From Ascarosepion bandense (Eukaryota; Mollusca; Cephalopoda; Sepiida; Sepiidae), in the NCBI GenBank assembly GCA_037127315.1, contig JBBBDQ010001940.1, positions 937,001 to 1,001,000 on the forward strand: 64,000 nt of DNA, in the 5' to 3' direction. The translations under genes and the position numbers were made by a program. Below are positions 40,501 through 55,500 of the stretch, piece by piece (the stretch's first letter is position 1; every line of letters starts with the position of its first letter). Below the pieces are notes generated by a model. It was not told the origin of the DNA. It did no database searches and saw only the letters and a program-made list of their open reading frames with translations.

Positions 40501-43500
40501 ATAATGAAAATTAAATAGTTTCTATCTTTGTAATTTATTGAAAGTTTTGAAATGTATTTTTTAAAATCTGAAATTAATAACAATAAAGAAATTTTGTATT
40601 TTTCATCTAGATTTAAGTAGTAATAAAGCCAAACCTGTACCTCTTATGCCAATGCAGTTCATTTCACCAGATTGAATTTGTGTAAATTTACATTTTTCTG
40701 TCACATCTTTCCAAATTACTTGTTGACAAACATTTTTTTTCCATTGGTGTATATCATGTTCTTTTGTGGCTATTAGTAACTGGAATGAGTCAATGGTTAA
40801 TGATAAAGCAGATACTTCACATTCAGCCATAGTCAATTGACTGTTGTTGAAACCACAAATAATCACTCTGTGTTGATCTGAAATGAAAAAGAAAGAAAAA
40901 AATATTTTCAAACTGTCACTTTGAAAAATACCTTTCTATAATAAATATATAAAAATGGTAATAACAGGTTTATAAAGCAAATGATTTAATTTTATTGAAA
41001 TTAAATCATATAAAGAACAATTATGACTATTCATTAAACTTTAAGAATTATACACAGCAAAAAATATCAGGACCACAAATGTTGATTCCTACAAGTTACC
41101 ATTCCTTTTAAATGGATTTACATAAAAACAGAACAAAATATTACATGTTTAACCCTTTAGAATTCAATTCCCCTAAACATTCCCTGTAAATATTGACTCT
41201 CAATGTTCAACTTGCTGTAACCTACCCCATGCATACTCTGCCATAATATATGATGACATCATCATTAATAACTTAAAAAGTCACATAAACAGTGAGACTT
41301 TGACTACAACCGATGAGACATTGAGAGACAATATTTACATGGCAATTTTGTGTGTGTTAAATGCTAAAGGGTTAATTCTCTTCTTGTATAAATGCTTCTA
41401 CTAAGCAGCTATTTCTTGTCACCAGTGTTCTGCTTATATTACATAAGGAAATAGTTAATATTACTATTATCATTAGCATGTTATTCATTTATAATCATGT
41501 CTCCTTTCTGTATTAACCAATTCTACTAGCCAAAGTTCTAAAAGCAATTGAGGAATTGTTTCCAATTTCATTTCAGTGTATATCTGTGACCTAACTTAAA
41601 TATTGTGATTTTGATAATAATGTATTTCTACATATTTCAAATATTGAACAAATTTATGATAAAATCAGTAATGATCTTCTGGGTCTTTGCTAAATATTTC
41701 CCTAAAACAAATTCTGGTAAGTTGAATAATAATCAAAGAAAATAATCTATTTTTTTAAATCAACTGTAAACTAAACAGACTTACAATATGGAATGTGTAA
41801 AAAACACCAAAACTGTTGCAGTGAATTTATTTTTAAACTTGCTTGAGTTTTCTTTCAATATTTACATAGCCATTTTTGAAGTTGTATAAAACTATATCCT
41901 TCATAAAAATAGAAATGTTTTTAAGAGTAAAACTTGATTTATATTAATAAGAAAAAGTTCTAAAATATAGAATAAAACTCTTCATGTATTGATGTATCTA
42001 CATAGCTGTTTACTTAATTTCAAGTTTACAAAAGAAAACAAATTATTTAGTGTAACTAAGAAGTGATGAAATATTTGAGAAACATAATACTACTTCTATA
42101 ATCAAAATGGATTATTTTCCTTTTGAACCATTTTATTTTATAACTGCTGAAAAGAATATCTTTTAAAAGATCAAATATTGAATGGAATGATAATGCTGCA
42201 GTGTATTTTCTAATAATGACCTCTGATCAACAGGAAAAAGAAAAGGGATTGTTGTTTATTTAGGCAGACTAGCCCAGATGAAGTTCTCATAGGGAGGAAC
42301 ACTACCACATTCACCTAGATTGATTGATTTGTTTTTTTACAACTTCTCAACTCTTTCTGAGTTATTTAAAGCCAAGACATATTTTGGATTATAGGAAGTT
42401 ACTTGTGCATTGTGGTGCAGTTGATATCGGCTTAGAATGAGAAATCGAGGGGCTGAGTTCAAATTCCAGTTGAATTCGTTGCATTCACTTACACTCAAAT
42501 GCCTTTGGGAAAGGTATTAATCTGTCTCTTCCCTCCAGTTATGGGTTAAATAACAGGACAGATTGGGTTCTATAGCCTTGGCTGGCAACCAGTCTACCTC
42601 AGAGAGCAATGGCAAATAATCTTCTGCCCAGTCAGTCATGTCTCTTTTGAGACATGATCGCCCAAAGTGTGTATCCCGTATGGCACTAAACTGACTGACT
42701 TACAGTATCTTATGTTCTCAAGTGGTTCCTCATCATTGACTGGGCTTGACACTGCTTAAGCATTCATCTAAAGTATTTACATTATTTGGATTATTGTCCC
42801 CATCTTTGTTGCCATTTATATGACATTTTGGCCATTTACACTCTGGCCTTCTTCAGGTTGCTAGGAATTTCGAATCAAACCCTTTATTACAATCACTAGG
42901 GTATATCACTCATTCCTTGCATAGTAATGCTACGATTGGAAGTCATGAGTTATCTCCCTCTAACCCTGCAAGTTACTTGTTCACCACTGCTGTAGCCTGG
43001 TATTGAACGCACAATTCTTTGGGTCAAGTCACAGGAACTAACCAATGTCAAAATTCCTAGCACCTGAAGAAGGCCAAGAATTTAAATGTAAAGTCAATAG
43101 TCATCTCCTATCTCACTAACTTGCATCCTCTCTCTCATACTCCTTTCTCCATCCACTCCACTCTCATCAGTATTCTCATCCTTCTCTTACCCACTTCCTG
43201 ACACCCCCTATAACCTGTCACTCTTCCTCATAACGTTTCTCCTATGTAACCCCCTGCACAACATTGGCAGTAAAGTGCCTTGCTTGGGGCAATATGATTA
43301 TTAAAAAAATATATATATATATATCAAACATAACATTTACTGTACTGAGAAACAATACACAACATACAAATTTTTACCTTTTGTGAATATTCTATTAATT
43401 ATAGAAAAATGCAAGTTCTGCTTTCAAAAATTCAGCATGTTATATCCAAAAGGAAGAATAGATAGGTACATGCATATTGTCTGTTTACTACTTGGATGTG

Positions 43501-46500
43501 AGAATAGAGCCCTATGTCTTTCACTGAGATAGCAGGGAAACCAATCTGGAACTCCCACACATGTAGGGTTTGGCAGTGCCTTAAATCCTATTGTTGCTAG
43601 AAGTGTATGTTACCTCACTAGACTCTCCTGTGCCTAACAAGTCAAGGAGGGGTTCTAATAACTAGGAGAGTGTAGAAATTTCTTATGAATCCTTAATTTG
43701 CCGAGCTCAAAACTATTAGTATCACAAGCATTTTCAGTTTTAGCATAGGTGAAGTGGGTCAGCAAAAAAAAAAAACCCCAAAAAACTCGATGTTGCAGAA
43801 GCCATAATAAATGGATATAGTTGATAAAAAATAGAAGCTGAATCACCCTCCAAATTATTAGGGAGATTAGCCATTTTTTGGTTGCACATACTTTGCTTTA
43901 AGTTGCCTTCTGAAGGTTTAACATTATTTGATCCAGTTGTCATAAATAATATGGTAACGCAGTGCATCTATAATTGTACAATATGAGTCATTTTTCTTTT
44001 TCAAAGTATATACATGTGAATAAGTGTAGAATTAGACTAACAGTAAACAGCATGAAAAGTTGATTTGCTTTATAGAGTTCAAATTCTGGATCAAATATTT
44101 TGTGTCCTGTTGTAAAGTCTTGCACTGTAGTCTATAATCAAGTAAGTGTGCACACATTGTTCTTTCTAGCTGGTAGCTATTTATAGTCTCCACTTTGGTA
44201 TTTAAATTAACATATATACCTATTTTACAGTAAAGGCATGCATCCATCTCTTCTAATTGATCAAACTAGAGATTACTCTCTATTGCTTGTACCTTTTAAC
44301 TGTATCAGCTGTTTAGAGATTTCAACTGTTAAATCCCTGGAGTTTTAAGCAAATTGTTGAAAAATCTGAGTATGCAATATTTCCAAAAAGGTTTTCAAAA
44401 AGTTGTAGATTTATGGCATCTCTCGTTGATCTCTTGATGAGTGTTAACAAAATGTTAACTGCCCAATTATGGGTGTCTTCAGACGCTCCCTGACTGTAAG
44501 TATGTGAAATATGCAGGTATATTTAGGCCCTTCCAGCTCTAAACGGATGAATTAGTACAATTATTTAAAGTTCCATAGAAGTCATTGCTTAAAGAAATAC
44601 CAGTAAAAACCAGCATGATATTAAAATGATCTACTAGGTGATGGTGCTGCACCTTCAAAACTTAAAAGATATTTTTCTGTGCACAGATGGATGTAACCAG
44701 GATTAAGGCATTACTTAGCTTAGACATTTAGATGCTGTAATGCAACAACATGTGGGTGTAGTTTCAGTAAAATAACAAAACCAGAAAATCAGAATTAAGG
44801 ATTCAATATTGGCCAACCAAAAAGAAGACTGAGAATCAAAAATAGTGTTCAAATTGAGCCTATCTCTATTGATATAAGCAGAGGAGAATTTACATTTAAA
44901 CAGATAGCACTATATCAACAGAGAAGCAACCACATTGACAAACCAGAAGGGACACATCTGCACAACACATTGGGGCTATAAAATCCCACTCACTACTCGT
45001 AGACAAGGTATTTTACACGAGAATTAATGCTCTGCCAATTAGATTTATTTGTAAGTACAAGTTTCGCATACTAAAACCAAATATGCTCCAAAAAACATAC
45101 ACGTATGATTTACAATCGGTACTTGTCATTCCCATAACAAACTAGATCAATCTATTGCCCGGTTCACACTCCACCCATGTCTATTGAACAGGTTAAGAGG
45201 CTCATTCCTTGTTCCCTGTTTAGGATGTGGTTTCCGGCTTTCTCTTTTCCAATCGTCTCACTTTGTTTTTTTTGTTTTTTCAATTGGAGTAGATAGATCT
45301 ATCGCCCAGTTCACACTCCACCCATGTCTATTGAACAGGTTAAGAGGCTCATCCTTTGTTCCCTGTTTAGGATGTGGTTTCTGGCTTTCTCTTTTCCAAT
45401 CTTCTCACTTCGTTTTTTTTTCAATTGGAGTAGATAGATCTATCTATCGCCCGGTTAACACTCCACCCATGTCTATTGAACAGGTTAAGAGGCTCATCCC
45501 TTGTTCCCTGTTTAGGATGTGGTTTCCGGCTTTATCTTTTCTAATCTTTTCACTATTACATAGCCCCCTGTACTTCAGTGCCTTGCTCGGGGTGATACGA
45601 TTAAAAAAAAACAAAAAAATCTAATTACTCTGACAAAGACTCATCCTTTTTCTTTTTCACAGTGCCAGTGTTCTACCTAACAAGTAATTGTTATTTTTGT
45701 TCTATAAATCCATGTTTGTGTTTATTTATGTTTTATAGTTAGAAACAAATCATAGCTATCAGACCATCTACAATGACATAATTTAAATTTAGTTGGCTTG
45801 CATGAGGGAGATTATATTTTTTACTTAGTTATTAATAAACAGTAAAACTTTTATACACCTTCACACATATAATGGATACAGTAATTTTGTTGTGTCTTTT
45901 ACAGAAGCCTACAAAAGAAAAATGATTTGTAAATATTTTTATAGTGATACATTGTATGTGTTTGATGTCAAGTGACAATTTAAAATGTGCAACACCAGAT
46001 GTGGTCAAGTTAGATCAAAATCAATCCTGTTACTTTCTTGTTATATCCGCAAAAATAGCAAGTAATTATGTCTGGGTGTGTTTTCTAGACTATATCAGAT
46101 TTTATTATGTATGTCAATATTTTGACAATAAAACTAGTAACAAACCAACCAATGTTGGTTAAATTTTGGGGATATGTTTACATTTATAGGACAAATAAAA
46201 CTTTATAGAAATTTCAGGTTATATGCATTTTATAGGAATTACATAAAAAATAAATTAGGTGGTGTAAGATTTCATTATGTAACTCAAGTGTTGTTGATCA
46301 TATTGTAAATAAATACACATAACAGTATAGTTATCAATATTTCATTTTTAATTTCAGATATATAAAATTTGCTATGGATTATAAAAAGATATGATCTCAA
46401 AAGGGAAACAAGATATTGTAAAGTTATTTAGTAATGAGAACACAATTTTGGAAATAAACTGCTGAACATAGATGAGAGAATAATCAAAAAGGAAATTGAA

Positions 46501-49500
46501 GAACAAAAAAAATGTTTTTAAGAATTTCACAAAGGAGATTTAAAAAAAAAATTAAAAGACTAATGAGAAAGAAAAAAAAGGAAGTGATCAATCAGAAGAT
46601 ATTTGAAGAAGCTGCTGTTATGATGTAAAAAAAGAAAAAAGATACAGAATATTAAAACATTTGCTAAAGACAAAAATGGAAACAAATTACCACCTTGACT
46701 ACTAAAGATAAAGAAATAACCAAATTAACAGCCTGGTTAAAGACAATAAAAGCAACCAAGCTACCATCTTACTGAAGACAAGAATATAACCAAACTAACA
46801 CTTTGAGTAAAGACAAGAGAGCAACCATACTACAACCTTGGCTAAATACAAGAAAGCAACCAAGTTAGAATCATGGCTCAAGGCAAGTGAGCAACCAAAC
46901 TATCACCTTGTTTAAAAACAAAAAAGCAACCAAACACCTTGGCCAAAGATAAGAAAGAAACCAAAGAAAACACCCTATATAAAACAAGATATCAAGCAAA
47001 CTACCATCTTGGTTAAAGACAAGAGAGCAACCAAGCTACCACTTTGGTTAAAGACAAGAAAGCAACCAAACTAAAAGCATGCCTAAAGTCAAGAAAGCAA
47101 TCAAACTACCAACTTGGCTAAAGAAAAGGCAGCCAAGCTAATGCCTTGGTTAAAGAGAAGAATGCAACAAAGCTACCACCTTTGCAAAAGACAAGCAAGA
47201 AAACAAACTAACATCTTGGCTAAAGAAAAGAAAACAGCCAAACTAACACATTGACTAAAGAAAATACAGCAACCAAACTACCATATTGTCTGAAGATAAG
47301 AAAGCAATCAAACTACTGCCTTGGTTAAAGGCAAGAAAGCAACTATGCTAGCACTTAGTCTAAAGACAAGAGAGCAACTATGCTAGCACTTAGGCTAAAG
47401 ACAAGAGATCAACTATGCTAGCACTTAGGCTAAAGACAAGAGAGCAACTATGCTAGCACTTAGGCTAAAGACAAGAGAGCAACTATGCTAGCACTTAGGC
47501 TAAAGACAAGAGAGCAACTATGCTAGCACTTAGGCTAAAGACAAGAATGCAACCAAAATAAAACCTTAGCTAAAAACAAGAAAGCAACCATGCTACCATA
47601 TTGGCTAAAGACAAAGAAGCAAGCAAACTACCAAGGACAAGGAAGCAAAAAGAAACTAACACCTTGGCTAAAGACAAGAAAGCAACCAAACTAATGCATT
47701 AGCAAAAGGCAAGAAAACAACCGAACTAACATCTTGGATAAAAATAAGAAGGTAACCAAACTAACATTTTGATCTAAGACAAGAAAGCAACCAAAATAAC
47801 ACCTTGGCTAAAGACAAGAGATCAACAAAGCTACCACCTTTCTAAAGACAAAAAAGCAACCAAGGTACCACCTTCGCTAAAGATAAGACAGCCACAACAC
47901 AACCACTTAGGCTAAAAACAAGAACACAACAGAACTACCACCTTGGCTAAAGACAAGAAAGCTAACAAAGTATCATCTTGGCTAATGACTAGAGAGCAAC
48001 CAAACTACCACCTTGGCTAAAGACAAGAAAGTAACCAAACTACCATCTTGTCCTAATAAAAGAAAGCAACCAATCTACCATCTTGACTAAAGACAAGAGA
48101 ACAACTAAGCTACCACCTTGGCTAAAGACAAGAAAGCAATCAAAATTTATTGGAGTAGATAGACCCTACTATTGCCCAATTCATACTCCTCCCTCTTCTT
48201 TTGAACAGGAGTAGAGGCTCAAGCCTTGTATTCTGTTTAGGAAGGGGTTCTAGGTTTCTGTCCTCTCCTTAGGTCTTAATAGTAAAACTGTCGTAAGCTT
48301 TTTGCAATGTGTGTGGACAGTGGAGATGTCTCTTCATTCTGAAGGTACCAGGTTGGCAGTTTCCTAGTTGATGCTTCTGACTGATAGTTAGGAGCCTGAA
48401 CTCTTGCATAGCATCTTGAGAGGATGCTCTGATCAACGTTTGAATAATATCGGGGTATTTTGTAGTGTCATATTGTTCATGGATGGGTGTCCCTGCAAGT
48501 GCTTCTAGTGGGCAACCCTGAGGCCACATTATGCTGCAGTCTGCACCAGTTTCTTTCTTACACATGTTGCATTTGACAACTGACTGATACTACTGCTTTA
48601 GGCCTCTCCTTATTGAAAAAAAATCACTAATTATGACATTGCAAGAACTAAAAGTAAGAACTAAAACTAAATCAGCTCAACATAAATCACCTAAGCCTAT
48701 TAACATCTCTTTCTCAAACGTCCGTGGCATCCGTACCAACATTTGCAGCATTGAATCCTTCATCAGTAAACTCACCTGACATCTTAGCCATCTGTGAAAC
48801 TAACCTTGACTCCTCTATTCCTTCCTCTGATTTCTATATGCCTGGTTAGCTTCTCCTGTTTAGGAAGGAATCCAATGTTCGTATGTATAGAATTGGTATT
48901 TATGTCAGTGAACATCTCCCTCTAGCTAAAGTGATTTCTCTTAAATCTTCTGATCATTCCTATATGTGTCTCTGTCTCTCTTTACTAAGCTCGGTTAGTT
49001 ATCTTTTCTTTCTCTACCACTACCCTTCATTTTCTGACTGTTCCATACTTGACAGCATCTCTAAAAATATAGATAAGGCCATTTCCTCTCATCAATTTGC
49101 CCAAATATTTGTTTTTGGAGATTTCAATGCTCACCATGCCAAGTGGCTGGAAGACTGTCACAGATCTTGCTGGTGTCCATACCATGAACTTTTCAATCAT
49201 TCAATCCCTTATGAAGTAGATGATTTCCCCACACGTTTCTCTAATAAAACTAATGGAACTGACTCACTGCTAGATTTCTGTTTCGCTTCTATCCCTGACT
49301 CTTGCCATGTTATGCAGCTTTACCCTCTTGGAAACTCCGATCATGCTGTAGTTTCTGTTAATATATCTTTTCACATTCCCTCCTCCCAGGAACCCCAAAC
49401 CAGCAGAATATCTTACTGCTACCAAAGAGCAGACTGGGAGTCATTCCGCGATTTCTTGTGTGATGTCCCTTTGAACAAACTTTTTAGTCTGTCTGTTGAA

Positions 49501-52500
49501 GACTGTGCATCTGAGGTTTATTCATGGATTAAAGCTGGCATCGATGCTTTCATCCCAGCCAGAAAGTTATGACTTAAACCCCATTCATCCCCCTGGTTCT
49601 CTACTGCTTGCTCGGCTGCCATTGTCCACAGGAATCATTTCTTTTGGCGTTATCAGAGACATACCTCTGACCATAATAGGCACCTTTTTGCCTCTGCTCG
49701 TAATCAATGCAAGAGGATCCTAAATGATACTAAGCTTTTGTTTGCTGAAAGAATAAAACAGCATATAGCATCGCGCAATTTCAGCTCCAAAGACTACTGG
49801 CAGATCTGTAAAAATGTGTTAAATAACAGCAAGCCTTCAATCCCCCCTTTAATTGATAAATTTGAGGTCCTCACATCTTCAGTGGACAAGGCTGAATGTT
49901 ATGCTTGCAGATTCTCCACCAACCCAACATTTGATTTGTCTGAGGTATTCACACCCAACTTCCCACCTAGAACTGAGGCTTAACTAAGTGATGTTCACAT
50001 TAATCCATTCCTAGTCTCTAACATAATTTCAAAGCTTGACTTCCATAAGGTGAGCAGAGGTGATGGAATACCAATCATTGTCCTGAAGAAATGTGCCCCC
50101 TGAACTCTCCTCTGTCTTCTCAAAACTCTACAACTACTGCCTCTCTGCTTCTTGCTTTCGTACCTGCTGGAAATCTTCCTCTGTGGTTACTATATTTAAG
50201 AATGCTGGAAAACTCTCTGACCTCTCCAATTATCACCCTATCAGCCTCCTACTGATTTTTGGCAAAGTACTTGAGGCTATTATTAATGCTGAAGTGGTTC
50301 AACGTTTCACAGCCCATGGCCTCTTCTCTGATAAACAGTATGGTTTCTGCTTCACCAGGTCTATTGCTGATATGTTAACGACCATCACAGAGTATATATA
50401 ACAGGTTCTCGATAAGAATGGCAACGCTTGAGCTATTGCACTAGATATCTCCAAAGCAGTTGACAGAGTCTGTCATGCTGGCCTTCTATGCAAGCTACAT
50501 GGCTATGGCATAACTGGACAATTGTTTAACCTAATCCAGTCTTTCCTTTCAAATTGCCTAATGAAGGTAGTATTGAATGGGCATGCTTCCAGATACTATC
50601 ATATGAATGCAGGTGTTCCTCAAGGCTCTATTTTAGGTCCTATGCTTTTTCTGATCTTCATTAACAATCTCTCTGATGTAATCAGATCCCAAGTAGGCAT
50701 TTATGCTGACAACACATCCATTTACACACACCTCAATAAGAAATCTGCAGAGGCTGACAAAGTAAACTTTGCTGCTGATCTTAAAAAGGACCTGAAAGCA
50801 AAACACCTAGGTCTAAATCTATCAGCTGACCTGAAGTGGAATGACTACATTGAATCCATAGCTAAATCTGCTGCTTAGAAGGTTGGCTCTCTTTGTAGGG
50901 TCAGTAATTTTTTCTTGTCTAAATCCATCTTGCACATATATAAATCTACCATCCGCTTGTGCATTGAATACTCCTGTCATATCTGGTCAGGTGCCCCTGC
51001 TATTCATCCTGGTCTTCTTGAAAAACTCCAATGAAGAATCTATAATGTAATTAAGGTAGCTCAACTCCAGTCACTTTCTCATCAACATAATGTGGCTTCC
51101 CTCTGTCTCTTCTACAGATACTTTCATGGCTTCTGCTTCAATGAGCTTAGCTCTCTGGTGCCCCCTCTGCATGAATTTAGTTTAGCTACTAGACTAGTGG
51201 CTAGGTGCCTTTTACAATGAAACCAATCAAATGTAACTGCAGCTTCTACTCTAGCAGCTTCTTTGCTCAAACTTCTCATCTGTGAAATTTCCTTTCGTAT
51301 ACTTGCTTCCCTGAAAGCTACAACCTCCAAGAATTTAAATGCAAAGTCAATTGCCATCTTTCACCTTCTTGATTCACATCCTTTCTATGAGAACTCTTGT
51401 ATCATGTTCTTCTTCCTTTCTACTCCACTCTCATGCAGCCCTTTTCACACCTGTATGCTCATCCTTTTCTTACTCATTCTCTGACTCCCCTGTAACTTGT
51501 TTCTCTTTCTCATCACTCACATTTTATGTAACCCCATACACACCAGTGGCAGTTCTGCCTTGTTTAGGGTGAAATGTTTAGGAAAAAAAAATCCCCAAAA
51601 CACACCACCTTGGCTAAAGACAAGAAAGTAACCAAGCTACCACCTTGGCTAAAGCCAAGAAAGCAACCAATCTACCAACTTGGCTAAAAACAAGAAAGCA
51701 ACCAAACTAACACATTGGATAATGACTAGAGAGTAACCAAACTACTACCTTGGCTGAATACAAGTAAACAACCAATCTACTATCTTGGCTAAAGACAAGA
51801 GAGCAACAAAGCTTCCACCTTGGTTAAAGACAAGGAAACAATCAAACTAACACCTTGGTTAAAGATAAGAAGGCAACTAAACTACCACTATGATGAAAGA
51901 CAAGAAAGCAACTAAAACTACCACCTTGGCTAAAGACAAGAAAGCATCTAAACTACTTCCTTGGCCAAAGACTAGAGAGCAAACAAACTACCACTGTGGC
52001 TAAAGACCAGAGAGCAACCAAGCCACCACCGTAGCCTTGGTTAAAGACAAGAAAGCAACCAAATTACCATCTTTGCTAAAGACAAAAGAGCAACTAAGTT
52101 ACTACCTTTTCTAAAGACAAGAAAGCAACCAAACTAACACTTTAGCTAAATACAAGAAAACAACTTACCTACCACCTTGGTTAAAGACAAAAAAGCAATC
52201 AAACTATCATTATTGGTAAACATTGAATATGAGAACCATTACTTTGTGGAACAGACTCTTGAGAGGATTATTTCCCAATCAATATAATTATGACCTCTTG
52301 AAGTATAGTATCAAACATTATATATCCTAGATATCCTCATAATATGCACTCACTTCCTCCTCTTATTCAAAACCTCATTCTATAATAACCTACCTTCAGT
52401 GGTTCTTGGGCCTTGTATTGTGTGAAAAATAAAAAAAGATAAATATATATAAGTTGATTAAAGCACGTAGAAACTGATTTATAAACAGTAATTTTTAATG

Positions 52501-55500
52501 ATAAATGTAGAGCTACATTGAATAGAACCAATGACTATGCAACCAACATGACTTAGAAGACAATCAAGGCAAATATTGTAGGCTATTAAATTATAGGTCT
52601 TCTAAATACTAAAAGTCTAAGAAGCAAGAAAAATTAATTGGTTAGCAAGAAAATATTTGGAGAAGCTGTTATTTTAAATGTTAACAGACAAAAATGATGT
52701 AGAATATTAAGAACATGAAAGTAACCAAACTACCACAACTAAGCAAACATCACAATGGTAAATATTTAAGTTAGTAATTTCTGCTTAAGTTTCTAAGATG
52801 AAAAATTATTATTATCTACATTCTAAACGTTCAGATTAATGTTATCTTTGTAATTTTTATTACATTGTTGTTGTTATCTTCAGGTGTCTGTTGATCAGGA
52901 TAACATTCAGGTAATTTCATATTGAACCTTTTATCTACATAGATAGATTTTTCTCATTTTAAGAATATCTTGTCTTTCTAATTTTGATACTATTTAGTTA
53001 TGGTTTGTTCAGTTTTTCCCTAAGTCTAAGTCAGTACTACGTGACCCAGGGATGGAACATTACTATGCCATCAAGTGCACAAACCAATTCTATAATTCAC
53101 TCAGCTATTTTCCCATGAGACAATCCTGTACTTAAAATTTGAAAACAAACTTAATAGTTTATTGCCTACTATTCTTGACCTTCACCAATCATCCCCCTTT
53201 CTTACTGCTGAAGCCTTGTTGTGAAGATTGGCTCCCTCTATTGTTTTTCTTTATTTATTTATTAATGGCTCCCATGTGGTATTTATTTCTCTGCAAGGCC
53301 TATTGAGAAGGCCAACCTAGCCTAGAGAATATCCTGATTCATTTTACAGTTTTCTTCTTGATCTTGTATTTTTTCTTAATTACACAGTCTGTGATCACCT
53401 TTTCTATCCACACATGATCAACTATACCTGATTTAATTGACTCACTCCTAATTATAACTTTTTGACATTCCTCCAGTTTTACTTTTAGAAGTCATCTGGT
53501 TTCACCTTTTGTATTCTTAACCACAAATTGCAATGGATGGAATGTACACAATTCTTGGTCATGCTCTCCTTTGTGTCAAGCTTGACTCTGCAGAGATTTC
53601 TTTGAACTGCTTCTGAAGGAGGTTAAGTTTAATTAAAAATGACTCGGGGGTTGGGGGGAAGTAAAGATGCTTGGATGATGTCAGTTCTTTCAAGACATTA
53701 AGGGAGTAAATGAACAGCAGATGCTTATGGTAAATTGCTTTTTAACTGACATTTATTGAAGGGTAATTTTAACCTTTTAAACTTAAAATTTGATTACATG
53801 TAAGACTCACTTTTTCACCAAATATAATTTCATAAATTGTAATAAATTTATGTACAAAAAAACTTGTCTTAAATGAGGCCAAATAGAGAACATGAACTAA
53901 CATTTGATATGTAATTTTTCTAAATATTCCTGGCTGAAATGAAAAGAAATTTCATATGCATGTGGGTCTTATGTCATCAAGTTCAATTGTTAAAATTCCC
54001 AGATTTTTGGCAAAAAGACATTTGCAGTAAAATTACCTGTTATAAAATTTTTTTAGGCTTCTGAAATGGTGTCAACAAAATATTATTGCTTGTTTCTTTG
54101 AACTTTTTAATTATTATTTACTGAATAATTCCTCTCAGAAATTAAAACTGAAACCTCAAACCTTTTTATATAGTTTTCAACTACAAAGACAAAAGATATT
54201 TCTATATATATTTCTTGAAAAGCAGTATGGTTTTCATAATTATGAAATTGAATTATAGTGAAGAGCAACCTTTGCTATTGTGGCATTACTTAAATAGACA
54301 GATCCACTTATGGAAAATAGGGAAAAATCTATCAGGGAATAATTTTTGTAGATTTGCATACATTTCAACTTCCTCAAGCTATGAGGTTAGTCAGAATAAA
54401 AAGAATTTTTTTTTATTGCTTTAGAACAGTGGGGGTCCTATTCATAATATAAATACAGTATGAGATTTTTTAAAAACTTTTTACTGTTATCTAGATTAAG
54501 TTGTTATTTACAAATGTCAAGTTTGAAACTGTTTATGTCAGATATCTGCATATACTTTTATGATATTTTAAAACTTTCTTTAACTTTTGAAATAGTAATT
54601 TTTGGAAGTACATTCACAAACATTGGGTAGTAATAATTATTTATCTTAAATGAAAAAAATGATATACATTTATTAATTCATGCAATTTTTGTTCTTTAAT
54701 TAAAAATTTACATATCCATTTCTTCTTTATTTAAAAGAAATCTTTTTGTAAAACAAAAAAAACAATATTGTTTAATTCTGACAAATGTCACACCTTGAAG
54801 AAGGCCTAATAAATGCTTATCTACAAAAACTATTTTCAAAACATTTTCCATATTTTTTATGATTAGACTGGTCTACTTAAATCAGTTGTTCTCAAACTTT
54901 CTTTTCTCTGGACCGCATTTTTGAAATTAAAATTTTCTTACACTTCACCAATTTTTATGTGATAAAAAGAAAAACAGAGAGGGTTAAACGTAGATAACTG
55001 TGGATTCAAAGTCAGAACATTATTATTGATAACTTTCTCCTCCAATTAGAAGACCCTAGTTACTATATTCTTAATACTTGTTATAATGCAATAATATCAC
55101 AGTGATAAAATTGGTTAATAATTATTTATAACTATCTATACTGGAAGTCATGCACGTACTTACAAGTAATCCATAATAATATTTTAAATTTTGAAATCAT
55201 TTATTTTTGACATATAAATTTTTTAAAACTGTTTCTAAATCTTTGTCTTTTAATCATTCTGCTTCATCTGCTATCCTCTTCAATCACCCTTATGAGGCAT
55301 GCCACACCGTTTGGAAATTACTGATTTAAGTAGTACTGCTATTGCTTATGGTAATATATATCATTAGACTCATCAGCAAGGATTGAACCTCTGAAATTGT
55401 CTACAAACAATTGCTTTGCAGTGTAAGTGATTGACTAAATGAGTTAACTTTTCAAACATTTTAGGGCTTAATAAAATCTAATTAAAAGATATTTTTATTA

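Noticed and set aside
45184..45624. 146-aa ORF with internal repeats, looking like a repetitive protein
   Set aside because: It is a read-through of three LINE 5' monomers; units of about 146 bp are not kept in frame by selection.
46660..52205. 35-bp repeat considered as CRISPR array or coding repeat
   Set aside because: Units are contiguous without unique spacers, vary freely, and 35 is not a multiple of three. The genome is eukaryotic.
53640..53662. G-rich string as a quadruplex
   Set aside because: Only two G runs are present, too few for an intramolecular quadruplex.
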